Numbered from the stretch's first letter, positions 25,730-33,498 are shown. The stretch is DNA of 64,000 nucleotides from CAZCJU01 sp964498965 (GCA_964498965.1 CAZCJU010000001.1:38078-102077); one strand, 5' to 3'. The notes: generated from the letters alone by a model not told the origin. A program made the numbers and translations.

Positions 25730-26104
25730 TCAAGAATATACGTCCTTTATCTGCGATATGTCGGCGGGAAGCGAGGCTATGTACCTCGCCCTCGCCGCCT
25801 CGTATTCGCTTCTGAGCCTGTCCGAAAGTGCGGGATTTTCGTCCGCACACAGCAAATACGCAAGCTTTATCGAACATAGCCAGCCAAGCGGCTCGTCAAG
25901 CGGAAACGCACCGTCAAGCCCCGAAAACGGCGACGGCAGTACCGCCGTCCCGCTTTCGCCCGTCGTCCTTTGCAAAACGGACAGCTCGCTTATCACCGCC
26001 CGCAGGAGCAATGGCGTCCTCTCCCTCAGCTCCCGTGCGTTTGCCGTCGTGCTGTCCTCGGAAATGTACGCACAAGCCGTATCGAATATGTCGGACAGCA
26101 GCAT
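25730..26104 (-). CDS. Head-tail connector protein
   Basis: A 124-residue mostly helical protein directly after the capsid gene and before the tail hub, the standard site of a head completion/adaptor protein. The ATG at 26104 has GAGGAGG 7 nt upstream, lying inside the end of the capsid gene. A longer frame starting at 26284 overlaps the capsid gene and is Arg/Gly rich, so I reject it. No catalytic motif or TM. Role inferred from size and order. Confidence 0.65.
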   Translation of the reverse strand: MLLSDIFDTACAYISEDSTTANARELRERTPLLLRAVISELSVLQRTTGESGTAVLPSPFSGLDGAFPLDEPLGWLCSIKLAYLLCADENPALSDRLRSEYEAARARYIASLPADISQIKDVYS

Positions 26105-26106
26105 TT

Positions 26107-26940
26107 TTACGCCTCCTCGCCGAGCGTAACGTCCAAAAGCATAAGCTCCTTGGGGTAAACTATCTTCGCTCCGTAAAGGTGAAGCCCCTTCACCGCATCG
26201 GCAAATCTCTTCTCGGGGCGGTATGCCTCGACCTCGTTTATCTGCTCCGCAAAGGCTATGGCTCGCTTCGTTCTCGCAAAACATTTATATGCACCGCCGT
26301 TTTTGACGATATTGTTCGAAACGTATACCTTGAAGCCCAAAAACGTACCGATACAGCCTTTGTCAAGCTCGCTCTCGTTGCTCGTGCCGTTCATTATCTT
26401 CGCCTTGATTATCTTTGCGGCAACGGCGGGCGTAACCTCCAAAATTATCTCCTCGTTACCGGCTACGTTGTTTTCGAGCAATGCCCGACGTACCCCGAGG
26501 AGCAGATCGATAACTCCGTCCGACGTGAGAGAATCCGCTTTTACCGTGTTCTCCGCGGATACCGAAGAATAAAGCGAATAAATGTATTTGTCCGCTTCGT
26601 CGGATAATGCGGAAGCGGCAATGCTCATCGCCTCCTGCATGAGCTTGGGCGTGGATTGTGCTTTGTCTATGTCGTCTATCAAAAAGTTGAAGCCCTTTGC
26701 CCTGTCGATAACAAGCGAACGCTCCGAATCCGAAAGCTCCTCCGGAGCTTCCATGTCCGTGTTCTTTTCGTAGTCGAATACACTTATCGGATTGATTCCG
26801 ATTATCTTTACCGTGTCGCCGATGCTCTTGATGTCACCCTCGAAATCCCGACTGCAATTTTTCACGCCGATGTATTCCTTTTCAAGCTCTCTGTAAAGCG
26901 TTTCGCTCCATATTTTGGGTATAAAATAAGAAAGTGCCAT
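26107..26940 (-). CDS. Major capsid protein (HK97-fold, P22-coat-like)
   Basis: A 277-residue protein with N-terminal features of P22 coat-like capsid proteins: FIPKIWSETLYRELEKEY, then GDTVKIIGINPISVFDY and a helical segment with ALSDEADKYIYSLY. A beta-hinge is formed by EEIILEVTPAVAAKI, and a later LGFKVYVSNNI...AIAFAEQINEVEAYRPEKRFADAVKGL pattern (given in pieces) is typical of the P domain. AAAAGGAGATAAAAA precedes the ATG. It lies after the portal and a small gene and before the connector. The order matches tailed-phage head modules. Length is at the short end for the family. Confidence 0.8.
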   Translation of the reverse strand: MALSYFIPKIWSETLYRELEKEYIGVKNCSRDFEGDIKSIGDTVKIIGINPISVFDYEKNTDMEAPEELSDSERSLVIDRAKGFNFLIDDIDKAQSTPKLMQEAMSIAASALSDEADKYIYSLYSSVSAENTVKADSLTSDGVIDLLLGVRRALLENNVAGNEEIILEVTPAVAAKIIKAKIMNGTSNESELDKGCIGTFLGFKVYVSNNIVKNGGAYKCFARTKRAIAFAEQINEVEAYRPEKRFADAVKGLHLYGAKIVYPKELMLLDVTLGEEA

Positions 26941-26965
26941 TTTTTATCTCCTTTTAAATTTAATT

Positions 26966-27128
26966 TCATTAAGCCTTCCCCCTTGGGGAAGGTGTCAGCC
27001 GAAGTCCCCACTTCGTAAGGCTTCCCCCTTGGGGGGTAGGTGTCGATCCGAAGGCTTGACGGATGAGGACATTATCCCGCCTCACATCGATCGTCGATCG
27101 TCGAACGTCAATCGTCGAACGTCGAACG
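26966..27128. repeat. Hairpin repeat plus tandem repeat inside the phage block, copy 5
   Basis: The 188-bp gap upstream of the capsid gene holds two family units (CCTTCCCCCTTGGGGAAGGTG and a second CTTCCCCCTTGGGGGG..GTGTCG unit ending GACGGATGAGGAC). These are followed by a short tandem array of ATCGTCGAACGTC-like units at 27085-27135 that runs into the last codons of the next gene. The presence of chromosomal repeats here suggests the block has been in the genome for a long time. Confidence 0.7.
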
Positions 27129-27473
27129 TCAATCGAAAAAGCCGCCTTGCTCCATGCTTTCGACTATCGCGATATAATTTTCTCTGACCTCTTTATCCGT
27201 CATGCACGCAACCTGCTTTGCCGTAAAAAAGCCGTTTTTGCCGCCGAGGCTTATTTTGCCCGAGCTTTCCCGGCGGTTTTTGCCGTTCACACGCTCCGCC
27301 ACGCCTCCCAAGCTGTCTTTGTCTATCAAATATCTCGCATACGCTTCCTTAAGCGAGCCGCCGTCGGCTACACTTCGCCACACCGTATCGGGTATTGCGT
27401 CGGGATCGACCTCGGGATATGCGTCGAAAAGCTCCTCGATGCTTTTCGATATTTTATCTTCCTTATCGCTCAT
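27129..27473 (-). CDS. Small acidic phage-head protein, possibly scaffold-like
   Basis: A 114-residue acidic, helical protein beginning MSDKEDKISKSIEELFDAYPEVDP. It contains a Gly-rich stretch (GKISLGGKNGFFTAKQ) and ends at a tandem repeat. Its ATG overlaps the portal 3' end by 11 bp, with GGAGG about 10 nt upstream. It lies between portal and capsid, the usual place of scaffold or capsid-assembly proteins. No family recognised; the role is a position-based guess. Confidence 0.6.
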   Translation of the reverse strand: MSDKEDKISKSIEELFDAYPEVDPDAIPDTVWRSVADGGSLKEAYARYLIDKDSLGGVAERVNGKNRRESSGKISLGGKNGFFTAKQVACMTDKEVRENYIAIVESMEQGGFFD

Positions 27474-29046
27474 TTATTGCGTTTCCTCCGTTTTCCGCTT
27501 TTTCTTCTTTATTTTTCTCAAGCTCCTCGAGTAACCCGCCTCTGTCGGGTATTATTCCGTCCGGCAGACGCGACAGATACTGCTCGAAGCTTATAAAACC
27601 GCCCGAAAGGAGCTTATCGAGCGTATTTACCGTCACCGCAAGCGAATATCGTACTCCCGCACCGACATCGACCTTGCAGCCGATGAGCGAATCGGCGAAC
27701 GCACGCTTGTCGGGCAAGTGACCTCCCGTATGCTCGCCGTTTTCGGTATACGGCAGCAATCGCTCGGGCGGACAATATTCTATAAGCATTTCCGACCAGC
27801 TCAACGCCACGTCCTCTATCGCCGCATACAGGCTCTGACGCAGGCTTTCAAGCGGTATGTCGCTCGCCTCCTGCAAAGCTATTATGGCACTCGTATTATT
27901 CGGGCTTACCTCGCCCAGTGCCGTATCCGTCGCTCCCATAAGCTCTTTCGTGTCACGCATCGTCATCGAAATTATTTCGAGAATGCCGCTCTGCATTTCT
28001 CCCGTTCCGATCACCGATGCCGCCGAACGTACATCGCCGCCCCGCACGCCTATCGCCTCGCCGACCTCGTTGCTCCACTCGGGTATGAGGCTTTTATCGT
28101 ATACGACCTTGGAAAACGCCGTATCCGTCATGTGCTTCATCACCATGGCGTATGCTTTGTTGATGTATTTCTGATTTTCGATAAGCGACGTTACGGGGGC
28201 TTGTCCTATATAGCTGCCTTTCGTCCGCTCCCATGCGAAAACCGCTATCGGATATCGCTTAAGTCCCGTAGTGCATTCGGCTATCACCGCCTGCCTCGTG
28301 CTTTTTTGCCATACGACATGCCCGTTTTCATCACGCGAAAACCTTATGAGGTACGTGCAGTTGCTCTCCGTTCCGCTCTCCGTATCGAACAGCTCCCCCG
28401 CACCTCTGCCCTCCGGTCTGTCGGCGGTTATAAGCGACAAGGTATGCTCATCCGCTCCGTTCCCCTTCGCCTCCCTGCGAAGCGATTCCACCGATGCCCG
28501 TCCGCTTATCATCACGTATTCCTGCGACTGTATATCGTCGCTGTTCACACTTGCCACAAACAGCTCCGTGCTGTCACACAGCACCGTTTTGATATCGCCC
28601 GAAAACGGCTGTCCCGTCTGCACATCGGCATCCCAATACGTATAAAATACGCCGTTGCCGCTTATCGCCGCATCGAGCAACGCATTTCGTATAAGCACCT
28701 CAAGCTTCGATTTGTCGAAGCGATATTCGGCGTTTTTGTTTAATAACGCTATCCCCTCTCGCCGCTGACGCTTGTAACCGTCCTCCTGCGTGCAAAACAA
28801 CGCCTCATCGCTGTAATTTATATGTATCGGCTGTGCCGAAACGGAGCTTATCATGTAATTTATAACACGCTTTATCACGTTGAATACGGGCTTGGGAAGC
28901 TCCGCCGAATTTACCCCCGCCCACTGCTCGCCCCGATAAAAGCGTTCGTTTTCCCGCACACGGGAATACAGACCGAGCTTACGCTTGTATTCCGTTCCCG
29001 CTTCGTATTCCTCCCATGCACGTGTCAGCTTTTCGTTACCGCTCAT
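27463..29046 (-). CDS. Phage portal protein
   Basis: A 527-residue portal protein. The N-terminal half has RENERFYRGEQWAG, LPKPVFNVIKRVINYMISSVSAQPIHI in pieces, and the later FAWERTKGSYIGQAPVTSLIENQKYINK stem segment, all typical of portals of short-tailed or related phages. The middle has NNTSAIIALQEAS. The ATG at 29046 is chosen because AAGGA lies 5-6 nt upstream; the frame is open further upstream but that part is low-complexity and overlaps the terminase gene. Portals form the dodecamer through which DNA enters the head. It lies 59 nt after terL. Confidence 0.85.
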   Translation of the reverse strand: MSGNEKLTRAWEEYEAGTEYKRKLGLYSRVRENERFYRGEQWAGVNSAELPKPVFNVIKRVINYMISSVSAQPIHINYSDEALFCTQEDGYKRQRREGIALLNKNAEYRFDKSKLEVLIRNALLDAAISGNGVFYTYWDADVQTGQPFSGDIKTVLCDSTELFVASVNSDDIQSQEYVMISGRASVESLRREAKGNGADEHTLSLITADRPEGRGAGELFDTESGTESNCTYLIRFSRDENGHVVWQKSTRQAVIAECTTGLKRYPIAVFAWERTKGSYIGQAPVTSLIENQKYINKAYAMVMKHMTDTAFSKVVYDKSLIPEWSNEVGEAIGVRGGDVRSAASVIGTGEMQSGILEIISMTMRDTKELMGATDTALGEVSPNNTSAIIALQEASDIPLESLRQSLYAAIEDVALSWSEMLIEYCPPERLLPYTENGEHTGGHLPDKRAFADSLIGCKVDVGAGVRYSLAVTVNTLDKLLSGGFISFEQYLSRLPDGIIPDRGGLLEELEKNKEEKAENGGNAINER

Positions 29047-29105
29047 TGTTCCTTCTCCCCCCGTCCTCGGGCTGTACCGTAAAGCCGTCGGACTAATGAC
29101 TATGA

Positions 29106-30413
29106 CTAATAGTATATTATACTGCTTCTGTTCTCGGCCCGTTTTCGCCTCGCTTCGTACCGCTCCCTTTCCGTCCGAGCCTTTTCCGGTCTTGACATCA
29201 CAAGATATCTCAACGCCTCCGGCAGGTGCGTTATCGAATGCGGCTCGCTCGAGCAGTCCTCCGTCCTCGTCTTGTCGTAGGTAAGCAACGACAGACAACG
29301 GTACAGCTCGGGACAGGCTCTCGAAATGTACAGCTTGCCGCTTCCGCCGTGTATGTATTCTCTAAGCACACGCCAGCCCGGCACACGCCTGTCGTCGGCT
29401 CGTATCAGCGGTGCTATGCCGTCAAACGATGCCATTATCTCAAAGCCCGACCGACCCGTGTCCTGCCGCCTGTTCCAAAGGTCCGGCGAGGCGGCTATGT
29501 ATTCGCAGGCGTAAACGGAGCAACGCCTCGATATTTCCTCCGCCGCCTCCGATAACGTCAGCCCCGAACGGTAATACTCGTGTATTATGTACAGATTTCC
29601 GTCGCTGTCCGCCGTGCCTACGATAAACGCAAGCATATCAAAGCCGTAGTCAAGACCGCCGAACATTCGCCAATGCTTAGGCGGCGTGAACGGCTCGCAA
29701 AGGTGCGTTTCGCCGAGTGAGGGAAAAAACTGTCCCTCGAATACGTCCCATTGCCCGTACAACCACGCACGGCGAAGTCCCTCGGGCAAACTCTCCAATT
29801 GCTTTATATATTCTCCGTCCTTTTCAAGCAGTGCTTTGTTGTCGTAGGCACTTGCCTGTATAAACCCGTATTCATCTCCGTCCTCGCCCTGCAAATACCG
29901 CCTGTCGATAAATAATCGCTTCACCCACGCATGACCGACTCCGCCCGGATTGCACGTCAGATACATTCGCTTCGGAAAACCGTTCGTGCCTCGTAAACAT
30001 GCCTTGAGCGTCGAAAACTGATACTCCGTCAGCTGCGTTGCCTCGTCAAGGGCTATAATGTCGTATTCCTGACCTTGATATTGAAGCGTGTCTCCGTCGT
30101 CGTTCATGTAGCCCGGCTTGAGCAACGAGCCGTTCGGAAATCTGAAGCATTTCTCCGTTTCCGAATATTTCACACACCCGCCAAGCTCCGCCCGAAGCGG
30201 CATTATGTGATTGTACCTAAGCTCCGGATAACTCCGTCGTATTATAAGACACCGTATGCCCGGATAGCGAAAGCATAACAATATCAGCTTTCGCCGCAAT
30301 GCCCAGCTCTTGCCGCCCCCTCTGCTCCCGCCGTATGCCGTGTACTTTTTCTTCGAAGCGAAAAACAGCTTTTGCTTCTCGTTCGGCTCGCCCGCCAGTA
30401 TAAGCTCTCGCAC
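29106..30413 (-). CDS. terL: Phage terminase large subunit
   Basis: A 435-residue packaging motor. The ATPase part has Walker A GGSRGGGKS at 28-36, Walker B DIIALDEATQ at 118-127 and a coupling motif YLTCNPGG at about 151. The nuclease part has Asp255 (GGLDYGFD) and Asp311 (AASPDLW). The usual third acidic residue of the ..DALRY motif is Glu399 (LPEALRY). It starts with GTG 1 nt after the small-subunit stop, so translation is coupled. TerL cuts and pumps DNA into the procapsid. Length is typical, so there is no sign of truncation. Confidence 0.92.
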   Translation of the reverse strand: MRELILAGEPNEKQKLFFASKKKYTAYGGSRGGGKSWALRRKLILLCFRYPGIRCLIIRRSYPELRYNHIMPLRAELGGCVKYSETEKCFRFPNGSLLKPGYMNDDGDTLQYQGQEYDIIALDEATQLTEYQFSTLKACLRGTNGFPKRMYLTCNPGGVGHAWVKRLFIDRRYLQGEDGDEYGFIQASAYDNKALLEKDGEYIKQLESLPEGLRRAWLYGQWDVFEGQFFPSLGETHLCEPFTPPKHWRMFGGLDYGFDMLAFIVGTADSDGNLYIIHEYYRSGLTLSEAAEEISRRCSVYACEYIAASPDLWNRRQDTGRSGFEIMASFDGIAPLIRADDRRVPGWRVLREYIHGGSGKLYISRACPELYRCLSLLTYDKTRTEDCSSEPHSITHLPEALRYLVMSRPEKARTERERYEARRKRAENRSSIIYY

Positions 30414-30414
30414 C

Positions 30415-30744
30415 TTATTCGTAATCCCCGTGCGAGCATATCACATTGATGTCGCCGCCCGTATCCTCGCCGACACCGTAGCCGAACCGCTCCTTCATGT
30501 AAAGATTCAAAACGGACGACGATATCCTTTTCGTGTTCGCATTCAATGCCTCGTCCTCGAATACGGAGTCTATAAGCTCCGCTTCCTCCTTGTTTCTTCG
30601 GCAAAGCTCGTCGAATTTTTCACGCGTCAGGTGCATATATCTCAAATACCCCGCACGGTTCGGTATACGCTCCCGCTCCGCACACGCCTCAACATAATTC
30701 TCCACACTTTGCAAAAACCTTTTTCCGCTCATCGCCGCATTCAT
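30415..30744 (-). CDS. terS: Probable terminase small subunit
   Basis: A 109-residue helical protein with a helix-turn-helix-like N-terminal part (RERIPNRAGYLRYMHLTREKFDELC) and a second helical region with FEDEALNANTKRISSSVLNLYMKERFGY. It sits directly ahead of terL, and such small DNA-binding proteins define the packaging start in tailed phages. ATG overlaps the stop of the preceding gene (ATGA) and has GGAGGG upstream. Identification rests on order and fold-like pattern, not on a diagnostic motif. Confidence 0.7.
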   Translation of the reverse strand: MNAAMSGKRFLQSVENYVEACAERERIPNRAGYLRYMHLTREKFDELCRRNKEEAELIDSVFEDEALNANTKRISSSVLNLYMKERFGYGVGEDTGGDINVICSHGDYE

Positions 30745-30935
30745 AATATCCCTCCGTCACAGATAAACTCAAAAAGCCTCTCGGCAAAGCTCTCTAACCC
30801 CTCCTCGTCCGCAAGCTCGGCTAAGTCGCTTACGCACAGCTCGTTTACACATTCTCTGCATATGCCGCCCGTGCAGGTTCGAAGCACGTCCTCTTCGTCC
30901 GATTCCCTACAGCAAATCTGACACCTGTTCGTCAT
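30741..30935 (-). CDS. Small Cys-rich protein, first gene of the SOS-linked phage block
   Basis: A 64-residue protein with CQICC near the N terminus and C...CREC further on (CTGGICRECV), a likely zinc ribbon, followed by an acidic helix. The ATG at 30935 has AAAAGGAG 6 nt upstream; a longer frame to 30971 lacks this. It is the first gene after the LexA-box region, 40 nt from the nearest box (30976-30989), and is coupled to terS by ATGA overlap. It could be an early regulator or packaging factor; no family recognised. Confidence 0.65.
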   Translation of the reverse strand: MTNRCQICCRESDEEDVLRTCTGGICRECVNELCVSDLAELADEEGLESFAERLFEFICDGGIL

Positions 30936-30975
30936 TTTCACTCCTTTTCGAAATTTCAAAATCGATCCCAAACAC

Positions 30976-30989
30976 CGAACATTTGTTCG
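30976..30989. promoter_or_regulatory. LexA box 1 (phage block)
   Basis: CGAACATTTGTTCG is a perfect 14-bp match to the Gram-positive SOS box CGAAC-N4-GTTCG (extending to 16 bp as C..G). It lies 40 nt upstream of the first gene of the phage block, inside its leader. Confidence 0.9.
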
Positions 30990-31023
30990 GCTATAATTTT
31001 CAACCGCCCCTCGCCTTCTCCCG

Positions 31024-31205
31024 AAGCCGCTCTCTCATAGCCTTCCGCCCTCTTGGGAAAGATGCCGGCGTAGCCCCCTCCCGTAAGCTTCCACGTAAAC
31101 CTTCCCTCTCGGGGACGGTGGCAATCGCACCCCTTCGTAAGCCTCCCCTACCCCTCGTAAGCCTCCCCTTCGGGGAAAGGTGTCGGCGTAGCCGCCGGAT
31201 GAAGG
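31024..31205. repeat. Dispersed hairpin repeats in the phage-block leader, copy 6
   Basis: Between LexA boxes 1 and 2 lie two or three family units (CCTTCCCTCTCGGGGACGG, CCTCCCCTTCGGGGAAAGGTG, GTCGGCGTAGCCGCCGGATGAAGGCGG). They belong to the 457-bp gap between the phage block and the plus-strand exporter genes, which otherwise holds four LexA boxes and two divergent promoters. No gene is seen. Confidence 0.65.
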
Positions 31206-31216
31206 CGGTTTTTCTC

Positions 31217-31230
31217 CGAACAAATGTTCG
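31217..31230. promoter_or_regulatory. LexA box 2 (phage block)
   Basis: CGAACAAATGTTCG, perfect CGAAC-N4-GTTCG palindrome, about 115 nt downstream of the minus-strand promoter start point and 40 nt upstream of the plus-strand -35. Confidence 0.9.
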
Positions 31231-31243
31231 GTTGTTATTTTGT

Positions 31244-31257
31244 CGAACATCTGTTCG
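31244..31257. promoter_or_regulatory. LexA box 3 (phage block / exporter)
   Basis: CGAACATCTGTTCG, perfect match to CGAAC-N4-GTTCG. It ends 12 nt before the plus-strand -35 element at 31270. Confidence 0.88.
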
Positions 31258-31269
31258 CCAATCCTACCC

Positions 31270-31298
31270 TTGACAAGTTTACATTTTTATGATATCAT
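31270..31298 (+). promoter_or_regulatory. Plus-strand sigma-A promoter for the exporter operon
   Basis: TTGACA (31270-31275), 17-nt spacer, TATCAT (31293-31298). It points at the ThrE-type genes starting at 31429. LexA boxes lie just upstream of the -35 (31244-31257) and about 14 nt past the expected start point (31319-31332), so LexA may also repress this direction. Confidence 0.75.
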
Positions 31299-31318
31299 AT
31301 ATCGTGATTGCAGCATTG

Positions 31319-31332
31319 CGAACATTTGTTCG
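31319..31332. promoter_or_regulatory. LexA box 4, operator at the phage-block start point
   Basis: CGAACATTTGTTCG, perfect SOS box. On the minus strand it starts 12 nt after the -10 hexamer, covering about +6 to +19 of the phage-block transcript, a classic repressor position. Confidence 0.92.
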
Positions 31333-31344
31333 TTTGCATTATAT

Positions 31345-31373
31345 ATTATACCACATTTTTCCGATTTTGTCAA
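31345..31373 (-). promoter_or_regulatory. Consensus promoter of the phage block
   Basis: On the minus strand TTGACA (31373-31368), a 17-nt spacer ending ATGTGG, and TATAAT (31350-31345): a full sigma-A consensus. It reads towards the Cys-rich gene, terS, terL and the rest of the block. The promoter of the separate fibre gene (37135-37163) has the same hexamers, spacing and ATGTGG end. Confidence 0.9.
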
Positions 31374-31428
31374 TACTTTTCAGTCAAAAATCGAAAAAAC
31401 GGATTTCAACCGATCATTCGGAGAAAAT

Positions 31429-32247
31429 ATGGAAAAATACGATTTCACCGAAATAACCGACCTCGCCGCCTATGCGGGCAAGCTTTTGCTCGCCTCGGGA
31501 GCGGATATCGTGCGTGTCGAGGACACGGTACGTCACATCATGCACTCCTACGGTGTAGACGATTTCGAGGTATTCACTCTGACCAACGGAATATTTTTGT
31601 CCTCTCGGGGCAAGACGGTATCGCTCGGCAAGGAGATCGAGAGTGCCGACGCGATACGCGATTATTTACGCGTTCGCAACGTACATTTATATTCCACGGA
31701 TCTCGGCAAGATAGACCGCATAAACACGCTGTCCAGGCGACTTGAGGGCGGCGGGGTATCGCCGTCGGAGGCATATGCGGAGCTTGAGCGTATCGAGGCG
31801 TTGCCGCACCATTCCGTGCTTTTGCGTTTACTCGCTTCCGGAGTGGCATCGGGGGCGATATGCTATATGTTCGGCGGCAGTGCGATCGACCTACTGTCGA
31901 GCTTCGCCGTAGGCTTCGTCTATTACATTTTGGCTATAGTGCTTGACGAAACCAAGCTGTCAAGACTGCTGACGAACATAATATGCGGCTTTGCCATAGC
32001 CGTATCGGCATACGGGCTTCGCTTTTGCGGAGTCGATGCCGACGTTGACATGGTCATAATCGGTGCGATAATGCCGCTCGTGCCGGGTGTATCATTCACC
32101 AATGCGGTACGGGATCTGGCTTCGGGCGATTATATTTCCGGCACGGTACGAATGACGGACGCACTCATAGTCGCCGTCGGAATAGCCGTCGGTGTCGGCA
32201 GTGTCGTCGGTCTGCTCGGATTTTTACCCGGAGGAGGCGGCATATGA
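31429..32247 (+). CDS. ThrE/YjjP-type exporter, large subunit
   Basis: A 272-residue membrane protein of the ThrE_1 (DUF1212/YjjP) family. The N-terminal soluble part (about 1-115) has the conserved LLLASGADIVRVEDT and a later IFLSSRG segment; about five TM helices follow, with GAIMPLVPGVSFTNAVRD near the end, the family signature. The ATG at 31429 has CGGAGAA upstream and begins the conserved part; longer frames read through the promoter. Relatives export threonine/serine or, as YjjPB, succinate. It overlaps the next gene by ATGA, and the two form one transporter. Confidence 0.88.
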   Translation: MEKYDFTEITDLAAYAGKLLLASGADIVRVEDTVRHIMHSYGVDDFEVFTLTNGIFLSSRGKTVSLGKEIESADAIRDYLRVRNVHLYSTDLGKIDRINTLSRRLEGGGVSPSEAYAELERIEALPHHSVLLRLLASGVASGAICYMFGGSAIDLLSSFAVGFVYYILAIVLDETKLSRLLTNIICGFAIAVSAYGLRFCGVDADVDMVIIGAIMPLVPGVSFTNAVRDLASGDYISGTVRMTDALIVAVGIAVGVGSVVGLLGFLPGGGGI

Positions 32248-32720
32248 GCGTATTTACGGAATGTCTGCTTCAGGCGTTTGCCGCTTTTGCGGCGACACTT
32301 GCGTTTTGCGTGCTTTTCAACGTTCCGTTTCGCCAATATGCGTTTTGCGGAGCGAACGGAGCGGTAAGCTGGGTCATATACTACTTTTCGGTGAAGCCGT
32401 TCGGAGCTTTCGCCGCCACATTTGCGGCAACCGTTGCGATAGTGCTTATCTCCCGCATTTCGGCGATATATCGCAAAACGCCCGTCACCGTACTGCTGAT
32501 ACCGGGCATGATACCTCTCGTACCGGGTGCGGCGATATACCACACGGCATATTATTGCTTCACGGGCGACGTATCCGCCTTTGCCGAATACGGCTTCATG
32601 ACCGTTAAGATAGCGTTCGCCATAGTTCTCGGCATAGTCGTCGTGTTCGCACTGCCGTTAAAGCGGCACAATTTCGCAAAGCGTTCCGACATTTCAAAGG
32701 GAGGTGATCGAAACGGTTGA
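32244..32720 (+). CDS. ThrE/YjjB-type exporter, small subunit
   Basis: A 158-residue protein with four or five TM helices and the ThrE_2 (DUF3815/YjjB) signature LLIPGMIPLVPGAAIYHTAYY. It couples by ATGA to the large subunit. Together they match the split version of ThrE. The following PHP, Lrp and aminotransferase genes suggest an amino-acid-linked operon. The substrate is not shown by sequence. Confidence 0.87.
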   Translation: MSVFTECLLQAFAAFAATLAFCVLFNVPFRQYAFCGANGAVSWVIYYFSVKPFGAFAATFAATVAIVLISRISAIYRKTPVTVLLIPGMIPLVPGAAIYHTAYYCFTGDVSAFAEYGFMTVKIAFAIVLGIVVVFALPLKRHNFAKRSDISKGGDRNG

Positions 32721-33498
32721 TTTTCACATACATTCGTGCTTTTCGTTCGATATAATACGGACGGGAGCGTTTCCGCAGGTTCTCGTATCGGCGGCGGAGG
32801 AAAAGGGACTCGAAGCCGTATTTCTCACCGACCACCTCGAGATAAACGGCGAAACGGAGGGCATATACGCTCCGTTTTGCTTCGCCGAACGAAAAAGGGC
32901 GTGCGTTGCGGCAAAAAGATCGGCGAATATCCCCGTGATCATCGGAATAGAGCTTGGGCAGGCGACGCAATACCCGTCCTTTGCCGAAACGATCGTAAAG
33001 GAAGCCCGCTTCGACTTCGTTTTAGGCTCGTTGCACAACATCAAGGGTATGCCCGATTTCGCCCTGATCGATTATTCCGACCTCGCTCCCGACGGTTACA
33101 ACGGGCTGTGGAACGACTATCTCGACGAATATCTCGCCATGACAAAGCTGAAATACATCGATTCCTTCGCACACTTGACATATCCGTTGCGGTATTTTGC
33201 GAAAAACGGCTTCGAGCTTGACATACGGCAAAGCGAAAGCAAGCTGATAAAAATACTGAAAAGCATCATCGCCCGAAAAAAAGCGTTGGAGCTTAATTCC
33301 TCGGGCTTTCGGCAGTCGCTCGGCGAAAGTATGCCGAACGAATACGTCATAAGCCTTTATTCGCAGCTCGGCGGCAGACTCATAACCACCGGCTCTGACG
33401 CACATACCCCGTCCGATATTGCCGCCGATTTCGACAAACTGGAAGAATTATCGAAAAAATACGAGCTTAAATTACTCGATTGGAGAAAATTTATATGA
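32704..33498 (+). CDS. PHP-family phosphatase (histidinol-phosphatase-like)
   Basis: A 264-residue PHP-domain protein with metal-ligand motifs DFHIHSCFSFD (HxH), FLTDHLEI, GIELGQ, FVLGSLHNIKG, FAHLTYP and GSDAHTPSD, so the trinuclear metal site is complete. The layout is that of HisK-type histidinol-phosphate phosphatase (HisJ family), which makes L-histidinol; no other his gene is nearby, so the substrate may be another phosphate ester. Odd point: the GTG start at 32704 lies inside a strong AGGGAGGTGAT ribosome binding site, and the ideal start position is a GTT codon. It overlaps the previous gene by 17 bp. Confidence 0.85.
   Translation: MIETVDFHIHSCFSFDIIRTGAFPQVLVSAAEEKGLEAVFLTDHLEINGETEGIYAPFCFAERKRACVAAKRSANIPVIIGIELGQATQYPSFAETIVKEARFDFVLGSLHNIKGMPDFALIDYSDLAPDGYNGLWNDYLDEYLAMTKLKYIDSFAHLTYPLRYFAKNGFELDIRQSESKLIKILKSIIARKKALELNSSGFRQSLGESMPNEYVISLYSQLGGRLITTGSDAHTPSDIAADFDKLEELSKKYELKLLDWRKFI

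Noticed and set aside
25730..26284. Longer start for the connector gene at 26284
   Set aside because: It overlaps the capsid gene by 178 bp with Arg/Gly-rich sequence; the ATG at 26104 has GAGGAGG at the right distance.
29047..29298. Longer start for the portal gene
   Set aside because: The upstream frame overlaps terL and is unlike portals; AAGGA precedes the ATG at 29046.
20344..30935. Tailocin (headless phage tail)
   Set aside because: Capsid, portal and both terminase subunits are present while tube, sheath and tape-measure genes are absent, the opposite of a tailocin.
32130..32543. Antisense frames in the exporter genes, and similar long opposite-strand frames throughout
   Set aside because: They lie inside well-identified genes in other frames, lack ribosome binding sites and have Arg/Ser-rich shadow composition.
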